This document shows, in pieces, positions 1 through 8,058 of a stretch of DNA of 31,143 bases. Origin of the DNA: Candidatus Vogelbacteria bacterium CG10_big_fil_rev_8_21_14_0_10_51_16 (lineage in GTDB: Bacteria; Patescibacteriota; Minisyncoccia; Phycocordibacterales; JACRKE01); NCBI GenBank assembly GCA_002774795.1, contig PCYI01000004.1, positions 1 to 31,143 of the forward strand. Direction: 5' to 3'. A program made the translations under genes and the position numbers. The notes beneath the pieces were generated by a model that saw only the letters and a list, made by a program, of their open reading frames with translations, made no database searches and had not been told where the DNA came from. Positions within the stretch are counted from its first letter, which is position 1. Each line of letters begins with the position of its first letter.

Positions 1-51
1 TACACTGATTTTCTTTGTGAGCTACTGGGCATAGTACAAAAAGTGCTCCTT

Positions 52-71
52 TTGTGCTATCATAAGAAGCT
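52..71 (+). promoter_or_regulatory. Extended -10 promoter of secA, near-leaderless
   Basis: A TGC followed by TATCAT (58-63) forms an extended -10 element whose expected start point lies around base 70, directly before the secA ATG at 72. No good -35 is seen. The stretch at 35-57 holds a weak dyad (GTACAAAA / TTTTGTGC). If this is the promoter, the secA mRNA has almost no leader, which agrees with the absence of a Shine-Dalgarno site. Inferred from sequence only. Confidence 0.45.
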
Positions 72-2714
72 ATGTCACTCTTTTCCAGTCTTTTTGGAGA
101 CGAAACAACCAAACACCTGCGCTCTATAGAGTCGCTTGTGGTAAAAATAAATGGCCTTGAAGATGGGCTTGCTTCTAAAACAGATGCGGAGCTAAAAGCT
201 ACAACTGGCCTCTTAAAAGAGCGTCTTTCTTCAAGAGAGAGTCTCGACGATCTTTTACCCGAGGCGTTTGCTTTGGTTCGCGAGGCGGCCAAGCGTACGG
301 TAAAACAGCGACACTTCGATGTTCAACTTGTGGGGGGCATCACACTTCATCGTGGCAAAATCGCCGAGATGCGTACTGGGGAAGGTAAGACGCTTGTGGC
401 CACGTTGCCAGTCTACCTAAACGCTCTCACCGGCAAAGGCGTGCACGTAGTCACTGTAAACGACTACCTCTCACGTCGTGATGCTGTTTGGATGGGTCAG
501 ATTTATGCATTCCTCGGACTGTCTGTGGCTGTCATCAATCACGAATCAAGTTATCGCTATGATGAGACACACACATCTGACAATGAAAAAAATGATGCAG
601 TGGGCGCGGACGCGCTCGACAAACAAAGAGACGAACTCGGAGCCTTCAAAGTGGTGCACGAGTTTTTGCGTCCTTGCACGCGCACGGAAGCGTACGCGGC
701 CGATATTACTTACGGTACAAACAACGAGTTTGGTTTTGACTACCTGCGCGACCATCTGGTCTATAGTCCGGCGAACGTAGCCCAGCGCGGTTACAAGTTT
801 GCCATTGTAGACGAGGTCGACTCTATTTTGATAGATGAATCGCGTACCCCGCTTATCATCTCCTCGCCTTTCGCCGAGGCCGAAAATCTGTATCACAAGT
901 TTACGGAGATTGCCCGAGCGTTCACTCCGGAGGTTGATTATGAAGTAGACGAGAAGCTCCGGGCTATCACTCTCAAAGATGCCGGCATCGACCGAGCCGA
1001 GAAGATGCTTGGCATAGATAACATTTACACCGAGAAGGGCATTAAGTATGTGCACCATTTGGAGACGGCTGTCCGCGCCCGCGCTCTTTTTGAACGCGAC
1101 CGCGAGTATGTGGTCAAAGATGGCGAGGTCGTTATTGTGGACGAAGCCACTGGGCGTCTTCAACCTGGCCGCCGTTGGTCGGAAGGGCTTCATCAGGCCA
1201 TCGAGGCCAAAGAGGGGGTCGATATTCAAAAAGAGTCGCGCACGCTCGCTTCCATCACCTTTCAAAACTACTTTCGCCTCTACGAAAAGCTGGCCGGTAT
1301 GACCGGCACGGCCGTCACGTCAAAGGAGGAGTTTTACACGGTCTACGGGCTCGATGTCATCACCATTCCTACAAACAAGACGGTGGCGCGGAGCGACTTA
1401 AACGACCTTATTTTTCAAACCGAGAAAGGGAAGTTTCAGGCTATTGCCACGAAGATTAAGGATCTCTATGAGCGAGGCCAACCTGTTTTGGTGGGTACAG
1501 TTTCGATTGAGAAGAATGAGCTCCTATCCGCTTTCCTTACAAAGGAAGGGGTACGACATGAGATTTTAAACGCGAAGAATCATGAACGCGAAGGGGAGAT
1601 TGTGGCGCAGGCAGGACGAAAGGGCGGGGTGACCATTGCTACCAACATGGCTGGCCGCGGAGTGGACGTGCTTCTGGGCGGGGCGCCCTATGATGCCACG
1701 CGGGCTGACGAAGTACGCGCATTGGGAGGCCTTTTCGTGCTCGGCACAGAAAGGCACGAGGCGCGGCGCATTGATAATCAGCTTAGAGGTCGCGCTGGTC
1801 GCCAGGGTGACCCGGGTGCCACCCAATTCTTTGTCTCGCTCGAAGACTCCCTCATGCGCGTGTTTGCCTCCGACATGGTAAAGAAGATGATGGGCCGCTT
1901 TGGTATTCCAGAGGATGAGGCCATCGAGAATCGCTACGTATCAAAGGCCATAGAGGCGGCGCAAACAAAGATAGAAGGTTTTCATTTTGATGCCCGTAAG
2001 CACCTGCTTGAGTACGACGATGTTTTAAATCACCACCGGCGCGCCATTTACACCAAGCGAGAGAGACTGGTGCGGGCTACAAATGAAGAGTTGGAAGAGT
2101 ATCTTACTGAAATATCGGGGGTCCCACTTGGAGAGAACCTAGAGGATCAATCTCCAAGTGGGGCGGAAATTTCCGAACAGGTTGAGAAAAGGCCGCTTTC
2201 GGAGTCTAAATTAAATGATGAAAAGGCGAACGAGTTTCGCAAGATGGTGGCCGAGAAAAAAGCCAAGCTTGGGCCGGAATCCTTTGCCGCTATTTTACGC
2301 CAGCTTGTCCTCCAGGTGGTTGACCTTTTTTGGATGGAGCATTTGGAGGCCATGGAGTACATGCGCGGCTCGGTGCGCCTGCGCGCCTACGGCCAGCGCG
2401 ACCCTCTGGTGGAGTACAAGCGCGAGGGATTGCGTCTCTTTAAGACGCTTGAGGACGATATGAATGCCGAAGTCTTGCGCGTCTTTCCTACTGTTGGTGC
2501 CGTGAGCGCCGCTACACTCCAAGAGCCAATGGCGGTGGCTGTGCACGAGTCGGCCTCTTCACCCCTGAAGGCTCCCGCAGATGAGGCCACCGAACGAAGA
2601 AACCAAGTGTCGGCTCCGGCCAAAGTCAAAGATGCGGAAGGAAATGAGGTGGGTCGCAACGATCCGTGCCCTTGCGGCTCGGAAAAGAAGTACAAGAAGT
2701 GCCACGGAGCGTAG
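72..2714 (+). CDS. secA: Preprotein translocase ATPase SecA
   Basis: SecA is the cytoplasmic motor that binds preproteins and pushes them through the SecYEG channel by ATP hydrolysis. The 880-residue protein is full length for the family. It shows the Walker A segment GEGKT near residue 102, the DEVD Walker B box near 248, the motor motifs TNMAGRG (about 522) and GRAGRQGD (about 573), and a C-terminal zinc finger CPCGSEKKYKKCH (about 866-878) of the kind that binds SecB or ribosomes in other bacteria. A variable acidic/glutamate-rich insertion lies around residues 680-720. Its partner secY is at 15146-16417 in the same window but in another transcription unit. The gene ends four bases before a perfect palindrome of the neighbouring RAYT. 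Identification is secure. Confidence 0.98.
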   Translation: MSLFSSLFGDETTKHLRSIESLVVKINGLEDGLASKTDAELKATTGLLKERLSSRESLDDLLPEAFALVREAAKRTVKQRHFDVQLVGGITLHRGKIAEMRTGEGKTLVATLPVYLNALTGKGVHVVTVNDYLSRRDAVWMGQIYAFLGLSVAVINHESSYRYDETHTSDNEKNDAVGADALDKQRDELGAFKVVHEFLRPCTRTEAYAADITYGTNNEFGFDYLRDHLVYSPANVAQRGYKFAIVDEVDSILIDESRTPLIISSPFAEAENLYHKFTEIARAFTPEVDYEVDEKLRAITLKDAGIDRAEKMLGIDNIYTEKGIKYVHHLETAVRARALFERDREYVVKDGEVVIVDEATGRLQPGRRWSEGLHQAIEAKEGVDIQKESRTLASITFQNYFRLYEKLAGMTGTAVTSKEEFYTVYGLDVITIPTNKTVARSDLNDLIFQTEKGKFQAIATKIKDLYERGQPVLVGTVSIEKNELLSAFLTKEGVRHEILNAKNHEREGEIVAQAGRKGGVTIATNMAGRGVDVLLGGAPYDATRADEVRALGGLFVLGTERHEARRIDNQLRGRAGRQGDPGATQFFVSLEDSLMRVFASDMVKKMMGRFGIPEDEAIENRYVSKAIEAAQTKIEGFHFDARKHLLEYDDVLNHHRRAIYTKRERLVRATNEELEEYLTEISGVPLGENLEDQSPSGAEISEQVEKRPLSESKLNDEKANEFRKMVAEKKAKLGPESFAAILRQLVLQVVDLFWMEHLEAMEYMRGSVRLRAYGQRDPLVEYKREGLRLFKTLEDDMNAEVLRVFPTVGAVSAATLQEPMAVAVHESASSPLKAPADEATERRNQVSAPAKVKDAEGNEVGRNDPCPCGSEKKYKKCHGA

Positions 2715-2717
2715 CCA

Positions 2718-2759
2718 CAGGAAGGGTTCAACCTTTCCTGAAAGGTTGAACCCTTCCTG
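2718..2759. repeat. REP-like palindrome, left side of RAYT 1
   Basis: Two perfect 20-base arms (2718-2737 and 2740-2759) surround a 2-base loop. The core word AAGGTTGAACCCTT recurs in the palindrome on the far side of the transposase (3463-3498). No T-tract follows, so it is not a classical terminator, although it lies just after secA and could end or stabilise that transcript. It is most simply read as a REP-type target or boundary for the adjacent transposase. Confidence 0.8.
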
Positions 2760-2789
2760 GCCACTTGCTGGTGGTGTATGGTGTAAGGT

Positions 2790-3461
2790 ATGAACCGCGT
2801 ACCTATCGAGCTCGATACATTTCACCATGTCTACAATAGGGGGACTGAAAAGAGATTAATTTTCATGAACGATGCTGATCGGGCTCGTTTCATGTTGTAT
2901 GTTGATATTCTCAACAACACCAAGCTGGAGAATCCTAGCAAGTTGGAACAGTTTGGTTTATTAGAAGAATATTCCGTGAAGGAAAGATTAGTTGATGTAG
3001 TTGCGTTGTGTCTAATGGATAATCATTTTCATCTTCTTCTCTATGAGCGAACCGAGGGAGGTATTAGTAAGTTTATGCAGCGTCTCGGTACGGCGTACAC
3101 GGTGTATTTTAATGAAAAATATGAGCGCACAGGGGCTTTATTCCAAGGGAGATTTAAGAGTAAGCTTGTCACAGACGAAGCCTATCTTTTTTATCTCATT
3201 AACTACGTTCACTTCAATGTGCGAGACTTACTACCACCGGACAGGCGTTTTCTATCCGATATCATTAAATTTTTAGAAATCTATCCTTGGTCCAGCTATG
3301 CGGCGTATGCAAAACTGCGACCTCAACCACGTTGGTTACAGACAGAGAATGTCAAGAAGTATGTATCCTTTGAAAAGGATTATAAATCCGAGCTCTTGGC
3401 GCTGTATGATGAAGCGGACACAATGAGTGACACAATAGGAGGTCTGGCAATAGATGAATAA
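2790..3461 (+). CDS. REP-associated tyrosine transposase (RAYT 1)
   Basis: This is a Y1-type (HUH superfamily) single-strand DNA transposase of the IS200/REP-associated group. At 223 residues it has the usual size. It carries the metal-binding HxH in MDNHFHLLL (about residues 75-83) and a candidate catalytic tyrosine in INYVHFN (about 138), with the family's GALFQGRFKSK segment between them. RAYTs nick and join REP palindromes as single strands and are usually single-copy and domesticated. The gene lies between two palindromes sharing the same core (2718-2759 and 3463-3498), the typical RAYT setting. It is a different subtype from the second RAYT at 19789-20472, and its palindromes are unrelated to those of that copy. 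Start chosen at the ATG two residues before the conserved N-terminus. Confidence 0.9.
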   Translation: MNRVPIELDTFHHVYNRGTEKRLIFMNDADRARFMLYVDILNNTKLENPSKLEQFGLLEEYSVKERLVDVVALCLMDNHFHLLLYERTEGGISKFMQRLGTAYTVYFNEKYERTGALFQGRFKSKLVTDEAYLFYLINYVHFNVRDLLPPDRRFLSDIIKFLEIYPWSSYAAYAKLRPQPRWLQTENVKKYVSFEKDYKSELLALYDEADTMSDTIGGLAIDE

Positions 3462-3462
3462 G

Positions 3463-3498
3463 GAAAGGTTGAACCCTTCAGGAAGGGTTCAACCTTTC
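3463..3498. repeat. REP-like palindrome, right side of RAYT 1
   Basis: Perfect 17-base arms (3463-3479 and 3482-3498) around a 2-base loop begin two bases after the RAYT stop codon. The arms contain the same AAGGTTGAACCCTT core as the palindrome at 2718-2759, with the half-sites in swapped order. The pair frames the transposase. Confidence 0.8.
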
Positions 3499-3524
3499 AC
3501 GAGAAGAGAAATCACTACTGTCGA

Positions 3525-3576
3525 CGGCGCCCCCTACCAGTTCTCGCGAATTGACAGGGGGCGCCGCCGAGTTTTT
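3525..3576 (+). terminator. GC-rich hairpin with T-tract
   Basis: Arms of 11 bases (3525-3535 and 3556-3566) pair perfectly around a 20-base loop and are followed by five T residues at 3572-3576. This reads as an intrinsic terminator for the RAYT transcript. The rest of 3577-3822 holds further small dyads (CTTGTC/GACAAG around 3578-3603, TTCGGGGCCGAA near 3645) and a T-rich tract at 3729-3738, but no open reading frame that I would call a gene. Confidence 0.55.
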
Positions 3577-3822
3577 CTTGTCTGCTCCTTGGGAGCTGAC
3601 AAGCGCTCTGCGCAGAGACGAAAGAGCTCTGCTACCTTTCTCCCTTCGGGGCCGAAGCCATTTTAGAGAGAAAGCTCTCCAGAATATCACACCATTTTGA
3701 TACCCTCAAGCGGAGTTGTCCACAGCACTTTTTTTGTTTACAATTTGTCGAGATACTGCCATTTACGAAATACAACAAAAAACAAACATTCGCGTAGCCT
3801 ATGACATCGAACGATAAGTCTT

Positions 3823-4523
3823 ATGAACGATTCCTTTGAGCTTTCAGAACTGTTAGCGTGTGTGCTTACTTTTACTCGAGTTGAGCTCGAGGCTGTTCTG
3901 AATGATCCACACCATACTTCCGAGCAAATCGTCGCACTTTTAGAGAAAGACTTTTCGGATTTGCTGCAGGCGTCGGTTGGCGTATGGGAAGAGTATACGC
4001 TCAGACAACATAGTTTGATGGTAGCCAATCAATTTCGACGCTATTTTCGATCGGATGATGTGCCTGTCTCTATCGAGTATAGATTTTTAGAGATCGTGTT
4101 TCTCCTGCATGATTTTGGAAAGCCAATTGCTTGGGCGAAAAAGGAGCGTAACGCTCAACATGCCTACACTATCCCACTTCTAAAAAGATTTTAACAGAGC
4201 TTGGATATACAACAAAAGAAATTAGTGTCGCGAGTGCCCTTATTGACGGCGACCCTATTGGATCGTATCTTAAGAGTGGTTTGTCAGAAGAAATAGTTGA
4301 GAAAGTACAGCAAATGGCAAATGCGTCTGGTCTTTCACTTCCAGACTTTTGGAAACTGCTACTCATCTATTACCAGGTGGATGCAGGGTGCTACACCAAG
4401 GATGCAGGAGGTATCGAATCCCTTGATTGATTATTTATTTTTGATCATGAGGTGGAAAAGATGCGCCTTACTCCTCAGATTCAAGAAAGAGTAAATATTT
4501 TAGAGCATAATCTTTTTGCATAA
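3823..4523 (+). pseudogene. HD-domain hydrolase, broken by a frameshift and a TGA
   Basis: The first 123 codons encode the front of an HD-type metal-dependent phosphohydrolase: a histidine in LRQHSLMVAN (about residue 62) and the HD pair in LLHDFGKP (about 96-97). The frame closes at 4192-4194, but the protein sequence continues without loss in another frame from about 4176 (TELGYTTKEI, then LPDFWKLLLIYY). That frame stops at a TGA (4428-4430), after which it again continues sensibly (FDHEVEKMRL) to a TAA at 4521-4523. Adding one A to the A5 run at 4182-4186 would join the first two pieces as LLKKILTEL. So one single-base loss plus one nonsense codon separate this from an intact gene of about 233 codons. 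The final TAA overlaps the next ATG (TAATG), which suggests the two genes were translated together. Its substrate cannot be told. Confidence 0.6.
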
Positions 4524-5011
4524 TGGATACGCATTATTATCACGGATCGAAAGTGGGCGGCATTAAGGTACTTGAGCCTCGACTCTATAAGCAGGTCACG
4601 GATCGGCCGGTTGTTTTTGCTACGGCTGATAAAAACTATGCTTTAGCGATGATCCATGCGAGCGGGGCGGAGCTTGCAGTGAGCTATGGAAGTGACGCGA
4701 ACGGAAAGCGGGTGATGTTTGTGGACGAGCTCAAGCCCGATGTTTTGCGAGAGCTGGAACAGCCCGGGCATCTCTATGCTTTTAGCGCAGAAGGATTTGA
4801 GCCAAGTTCCGAAGACCTCGAGGGAGAATATGTGAGCTATGTGTCTGTCCCGATTATAGAAGAAACATACATTCCGAATGTGCGCCAGGCGCTTGAGGCT
4901 GACGGCGTCCAAGTTGTTGATTATGATCACGTGCTTGATTCTATGAAATCACGCGGTAAAGATCATGGAAAACCAAAACAGGAACACGCAGTGGATCGTT
5001 TCCAGCGTTAG
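4523..5011 (+). CDS. Unknown protein with N-terminal YHGS motif
   Basis: I do not recognise a named family with confidence. The 162-residue protein opens with YYHGSKVGG followed by LEPRL and VVFATADKNYALAM. That pattern (a His in the first strand, then an FAT/Y segment) recalls small ADP-ribosyltransferase-like folds such as RES or KptA, but the third catalytic residue cannot be assigned by eye. The middle is acidic and the C-terminus is a charged tail (KSRGKDHGKPKQ). The ATG overlaps the stop of the broken HD-domain gene (TAATG), implying coupling and perhaps a shared job such as adding or removing a group on a nucleotide or protein. That functional link is speculative. Confidence 0.6.
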   Translation: MDTHYYHGSKVGGIKVLEPRLYKQVTDRPVVFATADKNYALAMIHASGAELAVSYGSDANGKRVMFVDELKPDVLRELEQPGHLYAFSAEGFEPSSEDLEGEYVSYVSVPIIEETYIPNVRQALEADGVQVVDYDHVLDSMKSRGKDHGKPKQEHAVDRFQR

Positions 5012-5082
5012 GCAAAGTTATGCACTCGAGCGCTCTTGAAATGGGTATATACTGTAGACCTTTATTCATTTAAGAAAAAACT

Positions 5083-5616
5083 ATGGCAAACATTTCGTAT
5101 CATGTGCCTGTAGCAGAATGGCTCTTTCGCAACACACAGAGTTCGTGGCTGTGGCTTATCGTGCGCCTCTATGTCGGTTGGGTGTGGCTCTCCGCCGGCT
5201 GGGGCAAATTCAATAATCCGGCTTGGGTGGGAAGCGAGGCAGGCAACGCCATGTCGGGATTTGTGGAGGGTGCGCTCGCCAAGGCCGGCGGAGCGCACCC
5301 GGCCGTGCAGGGGTGGTACGCGGCCTTTCTTGAAGTTTGCGTTCAGCCTTATCCGGAACTCTGGGCGCACTTGATTACTTACGGAGAAATGCTGGTGGGG
5401 GCGGCCCTTATTCTTGGTGTCCTTGCGGGCGCCGCCGCCTTCTTTGGTATCTTTATGAACCTCAACTTCCTTTCGGCCGGCACCACGAGCACCAACCCCC
5501 AGCTTCTGGTGCTCGGCCTCTTTCTACTGCTCGCATGGCGGGTGGCTGGCTGGTGGGGGATTGACCGCTATCTTCTCCCCAAACTTGGCTGGCTCAAACG
5601 ACCGCAAAGCACCTAA
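5083..5616 (+). CDS. DoxX-like integral membrane protein
   Basis: A 177-residue protein with about four hydrophobic segments (around residues 22-40, 92-112, 113-130 and 143-160) and the DoxX-family signature RLYVGWVWLSAGWGKF near its start. DoxX/DoxD relatives are small inner-membrane proteins, some of them subunits of thiosulfate:quinone oxidoreductase, others of unknown role in redox or stress. The segment between the first and second membrane spans is an outside-type loop rich in Gly and Ala. A candidate -10 (TATACT, 5048-5053) lies 30 bases upstream of the ATG. The gene ends four bases before a perfect hairpin, so it is probably transcribed alone. Substrate not predictable. Confidence 0.8.
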   Translation: MANISYHVPVAEWLFRNTQSSWLWLIVRLYVGWVWLSAGWGKFNNPAWVGSEAGNAMSGFVEGALAKAGGAHPAVQGWYAAFLEVCVQPYPELWAHLITYGEMLVGAALILGVLAGAAAFFGIFMNLNFLSAGTTSTNPQLLVLGLFLLLAWRVAGWWGIDRYLLPKLGWLKRPQST

Positions 5617-5619
5617 TCC

Positions 5620-5651
5620 CTCCTACGGAATTTTGCAAAATTCCGTAGGAG
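5620..5651. terminator. Perfect 15-base palindrome after the DoxX-like gene
   Basis: Arms 5620-5634 and 5637-5651 pair perfectly around GC. The core GGAATTTTGCAAAATTCC is a full palindrome. It has no T-tract beyond the stem, so it may be a repeat-type element doubling as a transcript end. It fills most of the gap to the amidase gene. Confidence 0.55.
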
Positions 5652-5712
5652 TGTAAGGGTTAAGGCAAGCAAACTATGCGCTTGGTCGGGAGCAAATGGT
5701 ACGAACATCTTT

Positions 5713-6456
5713 ATGAAAGAAACAGGAAATACTGATTTTACTGCGTGGCGTTCTGTGCTAGGCCAGCCTGACTGGTATTTGCGACTGCTTACTGAATTGA
5801 AGGCACTGCAGGCAAGCATTGCGTCCGAGCCACCCGAGCGCCAGCGTGAGCTTAAAGATAGCGTCTATGAGTTTTTTGAAACTGAAATCGCGGCCGGGCG
5901 TGTGGCGTTTGGCATGAGCGGTCACGACTTTGATGCCGAACGCCAGCCCATTGATACGGCCGTCATTCACCACACCGCGAACGCTCCTGGTATCACCGCA
6001 GAGCGCATAAGCGTTATTCACCTCTTGCGCCTCTATGCTACCTACTATGCTCACCCCTATCTTGAGAGCGAACAACATATCAAAGGAACGCCGCTCTACT
6101 CCGGCCACTTTAGTGACGGCAAGCAGGTGTTTTACGCCTATCACTGGCTGGTGCGCCAAGACGGCAGTACCGAGCGACTCCTCGAAGACCGAGAGATTGG
6201 CTGGCATGCGGGTGCGTGGGAGGTGAATTGCCGTAGTGTCGGCATCTGTCTCGATGGTGACTACCGCTCCCGGCGACCGAGTAACATCGAACTTAGGGCG
6301 ACTGCGCGCATTCTCCGCGAGAACTACCCTAAGATTGTGAAGGAGCGTCTCCTTGGCCACCGTGAAGTCAATCCCAAGACCGACTGCCCTTCAAATCTCT
6401 TCCTCTCGACCCCTAAAGATCGCGGTTGGAAAGAAGATCTGCTAACATTGCTTTAG
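5713..6456 (+). CDS. N-acetylmuramoyl-L-alanine amidase (PGRP/amidase-2 fold)
   Basis: Zinc amidases of this fold cut the bond between N-acetylmuramic acid and L-alanine in peptidoglycan. The 247-residue protein has a helical N-terminal part (1-75) and then the catalytic domain: HHTA (about 86-89), YHWLV (about 142), WHAG (about 163), NCRSVGICLDGDY (about 174-186) and GHREVNPKTDCPS (about 215-227). The first His, the His of GHREV and the Cys of DCPS match the three zinc ligands. There is no signal peptide, so it may act in the cytoplasm on recycled wall fragments, be exported another way, or be released by lysis; its source in a phage-like lysin is possible. Neighbours do not settle this. Family call is firm. 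Confidence 0.88.
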   Translation: MKETGNTDFTAWRSVLGQPDWYLRLLTELKALQASIASEPPERQRELKDSVYEFFETEIAAGRVAFGMSGHDFDAERQPIDTAVIHHTANAPGITAERISVIHLLRLYATYYAHPYLESEQHIKGTPLYSGHFSDGKQVFYAYHWLVRQDGSTERLLEDREIGWHAGAWEVNCRSVGICLDGDYRSRRPSNIELRATARILRENYPKIVKERLLGHREVNPKTDCPSNLFLSTPKDRGWKEDLLTLL

Positions 6457-6493
6457 TATATTTACGGTTTTACTGTTTGACCATTAGATAATG

Positions 6494-6533
6494 AATTAAC
6501 ATCTTATATGCTATCGCGGATAAGATGTTAATT
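6494..6533. terminator. AT-rich hairpin between amidase and Nudix genes
   Basis: Perfect 14-base arms (6494-6507 and 6520-6533) around a 12-base loop. It has no clear T-tract beyond the stem. It could end the amidase transcript or serve as an operator for the Nudix-APH-zincin unit that starts 20 bases later. Confidence 0.45.
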
Positions 6534-6552
6534 TGAAAGTTTCTGTACGTGC

Positions 6553-7023
6553 ATGCGCAAACTTCAGCAATTTATCGAACGTAATTTCTACCGTTTCCTT
6601 TTGCCTTGCGCCAAGGTGTATTGGTTTCTTTTTCGCCCCACCACTCGCGGCGCTAAATGCTTGATCGTGGCAGAGGGGAAAGTTCTCTTAATCCAAAACA
6701 CCTATCACCGCTATGGGGTGTGGAATCTGCCCGGCGGGCGTATTGCGAAAGACGAGACCCCTGAAGAAGCTGTGGAGAGAGAGGTGCGAGAAGAAGTGGG
6801 TTTACTCCTGCCATCCGTGCATAAGCTGGGAGAGTGGTTTACGGCAAAAGAATACAAGCGTGACACGGTGCATTATTACGTAGCAGAGTTTCCTAAGCTT
6901 CCGAAGATAACGATAGACCCCGTGGAGATAGCGGCAGCCGGATGGTATCCCATAGATCAACTCCCAGAACGTATTTACTTATCAGTCACTAAGGCTCTTG
7001 AAATGTACAATGAGGTCCATTGA
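6553..7023 (+). CDS. Nudix hydrolase
   Basis: Nudix enzymes cleave nucleoside diphosphates linked to another group, often to clear damaged nucleotides or regulate signals. The complete Nudix box is present at about residues 61-83: GG, then seven residues to the first Glu, REVREEVGL at the end. The 156-residue size suits an MutT-type single-domain enzyme. The N-terminus carries a hydrophobic, aromatic stretch (FYRFLLPCAKVYWFLF, about 12-27) that may associate with the membrane; that is unusual for MutT but seen in some Nudix proteins of unknown substrate. The gene ends in TGA and is followed, 84 bases on, by an APH-type kinase. Confidence 0.9.
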   Translation: MRKLQQFIERNFYRFLLPCAKVYWFLFRPTTRGAKCLIVAEGKVLLIQNTYHRYGVWNLPGGRIAKDETPEEAVEREVREEVGLLLPSVHKLGEWFTAKEYKRDTVHYYVAEFPKLPKITIDPVEIAAAGWYPIDQLPERIYLSVTKALEMYNEVH

Positions 7024-7107
7024 ACAAATCTTGTGAGGGCATCCAGAGATCTGCGAACGCCGTTTTGGTAGAAAACCCTCTTGAGAAGGTGTAGGATAAC
7101 GTACATC

Positions 7108-8058
7108 ATGAACGAACTCGAAAACCAACTTCTCCAATACTTAACAGAGAAAAGAGGTTTCTCCAATGTTTCCTTGAGTCGCCTAGGAGGCAAAAGTAGC
7201 AATCACCTCAATTTCTTGCTGCAAACAGAAGGTAAGAAATATGTCTGTCGCGTGAGTGATCCTACTGGCTTCAACGCAGAGAACCTCACGAGCATTACTG
7301 ACGAATACACCATCTTGAAGCTCGTTGAGCCATTTGGTGTTGGTCCCGCAGTGCACAGTGTGGATCCTGAGGGTTTTTCCGTTCCTGTGCTCATCGAAGA
7401 GTTTCTTGAGGGAGAAGCTTTGAAGATCGTTACCTTTGAGAAACTATCGGCCGTCCTACGGCTGATGAAGAAAGTCGAAAACATTTCACTTACAGAAGAC
7501 CAGTTTCCATTTCGTTATAGCTATAGATCATACGCTGCGAGTATTCATGGTTGGAATCGTCGTTTGGAAGATGCGAAGAAATTGCTTCCAGAAAATGATT
7601 TCTGGGACACCACTCTGGCTGCATTCAAAGAGGTTATCCATAAAGCATCTCTCGTTTTAGCGGAACATGAATCTTCGCTGGAAGCTCAAGAGCCGGTCTT
7701 TATCTACAATGACATTCATGGGGAAAACATTATCTGGTCCGATACGAAAGAGGAACCCATCTTCATCGATTGGCAGAAGGTAAGCCGTGGCGATCCAGCA
7801 TTTATGCCTGCCGTGTTTGCCCTTGCTTTTGAAAGTGACGGGGAATTCAGTCGCGAAAAGCTTTTTTCTTGGGTTATCAAGGAATACGGTACTGACCAAA
7901 GACTTTTTCATCTCCGCATTCTTGAGCGGGAAGTAGCAAACATGCTCTGGGTGGTCTGGGCTGCTTTGAAGCAAAAGAAAGAAGTACCTTTTAAACAGGT
8001 GGAGGAGTACGATCGATATGTGAGAACAAGAGAACTTGTTAATAATTTTTCTGCATGA
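7108..8058 (+). CDS. APH/choline-kinase-type phosphotransferase
   Basis: A 316-residue kinase of the aminoglycoside phosphotransferase/choline kinase superfamily. Near residue 200 it has the catalytic loop NDIHGEN (Asp as base, Asn as metal ligand) and near 219 the metal-binding Asp in FIDWQ. The N-terminal lobe holds the LGGKSSNHLNFLL segment expected of a nucleotide-binding loop. Substrates in this superfamily range from antibiotics to choline, homoserine and sugars, so resistance should not be assumed. I chose the ATG at 7108 because the upstream extension is short and unlike the family. The stop TGA overlaps the next gene's ATG (ATGA, 8055-8058), showing translational coupling and showing that TGA is a stop here. 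Confidence 0.85.
   Translation: MNELENQLLQYLTEKRGFSNVSLSRLGGKSSNHLNFLLQTEGKKYVCRVSDPTGFNAENLTSITDEYTILKLVEPFGVGPAVHSVDPEGFSVPVLIEEFLEGEALKIVTFEKLSAVLRLMKKVENISLTEDQFPFRYSYRSYAASIHGWNRRLEDAKKLLPENDFWDTTLAAFKEVIHKASLVLAEHESSLEAQEPVFIYNDIHGENIIWSDTKEEPIFIDWQKVSRGDPAFMPAVFALAFESDGEFSREKLFSWVIKEYGTDQRLFHLRILEREVANMLWVVWAALKQKKEVPFKQVEEYDRYVRTRELVNNFSA

Noticed and set aside
546..1265. Long minus-strand open frame inside secA
   Set aside because: It is fully inside secA, has no family likeness, and is explained by the GC-rich codon pattern of secA.
3713..3722. DnaA box-like TTGTCCACA near 3716
   Set aside because: One degenerate box without others nearby and no skew or origin context; likely chance.
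4176..4194. Programmed -1 frameshift in the HD-domain gene
   Set aside because: The A5 run is not in the phase of a standard slippery heptamer, there is no clear downstream pseudoknot, and a further stop codon follows in the new frame.
7108..8058. Aminoglycoside resistance gene
   Set aside because: Only the superfamily kinase motifs are visible; the same fold serves many small-molecule kinases, and the neighbours are not resistance genes.
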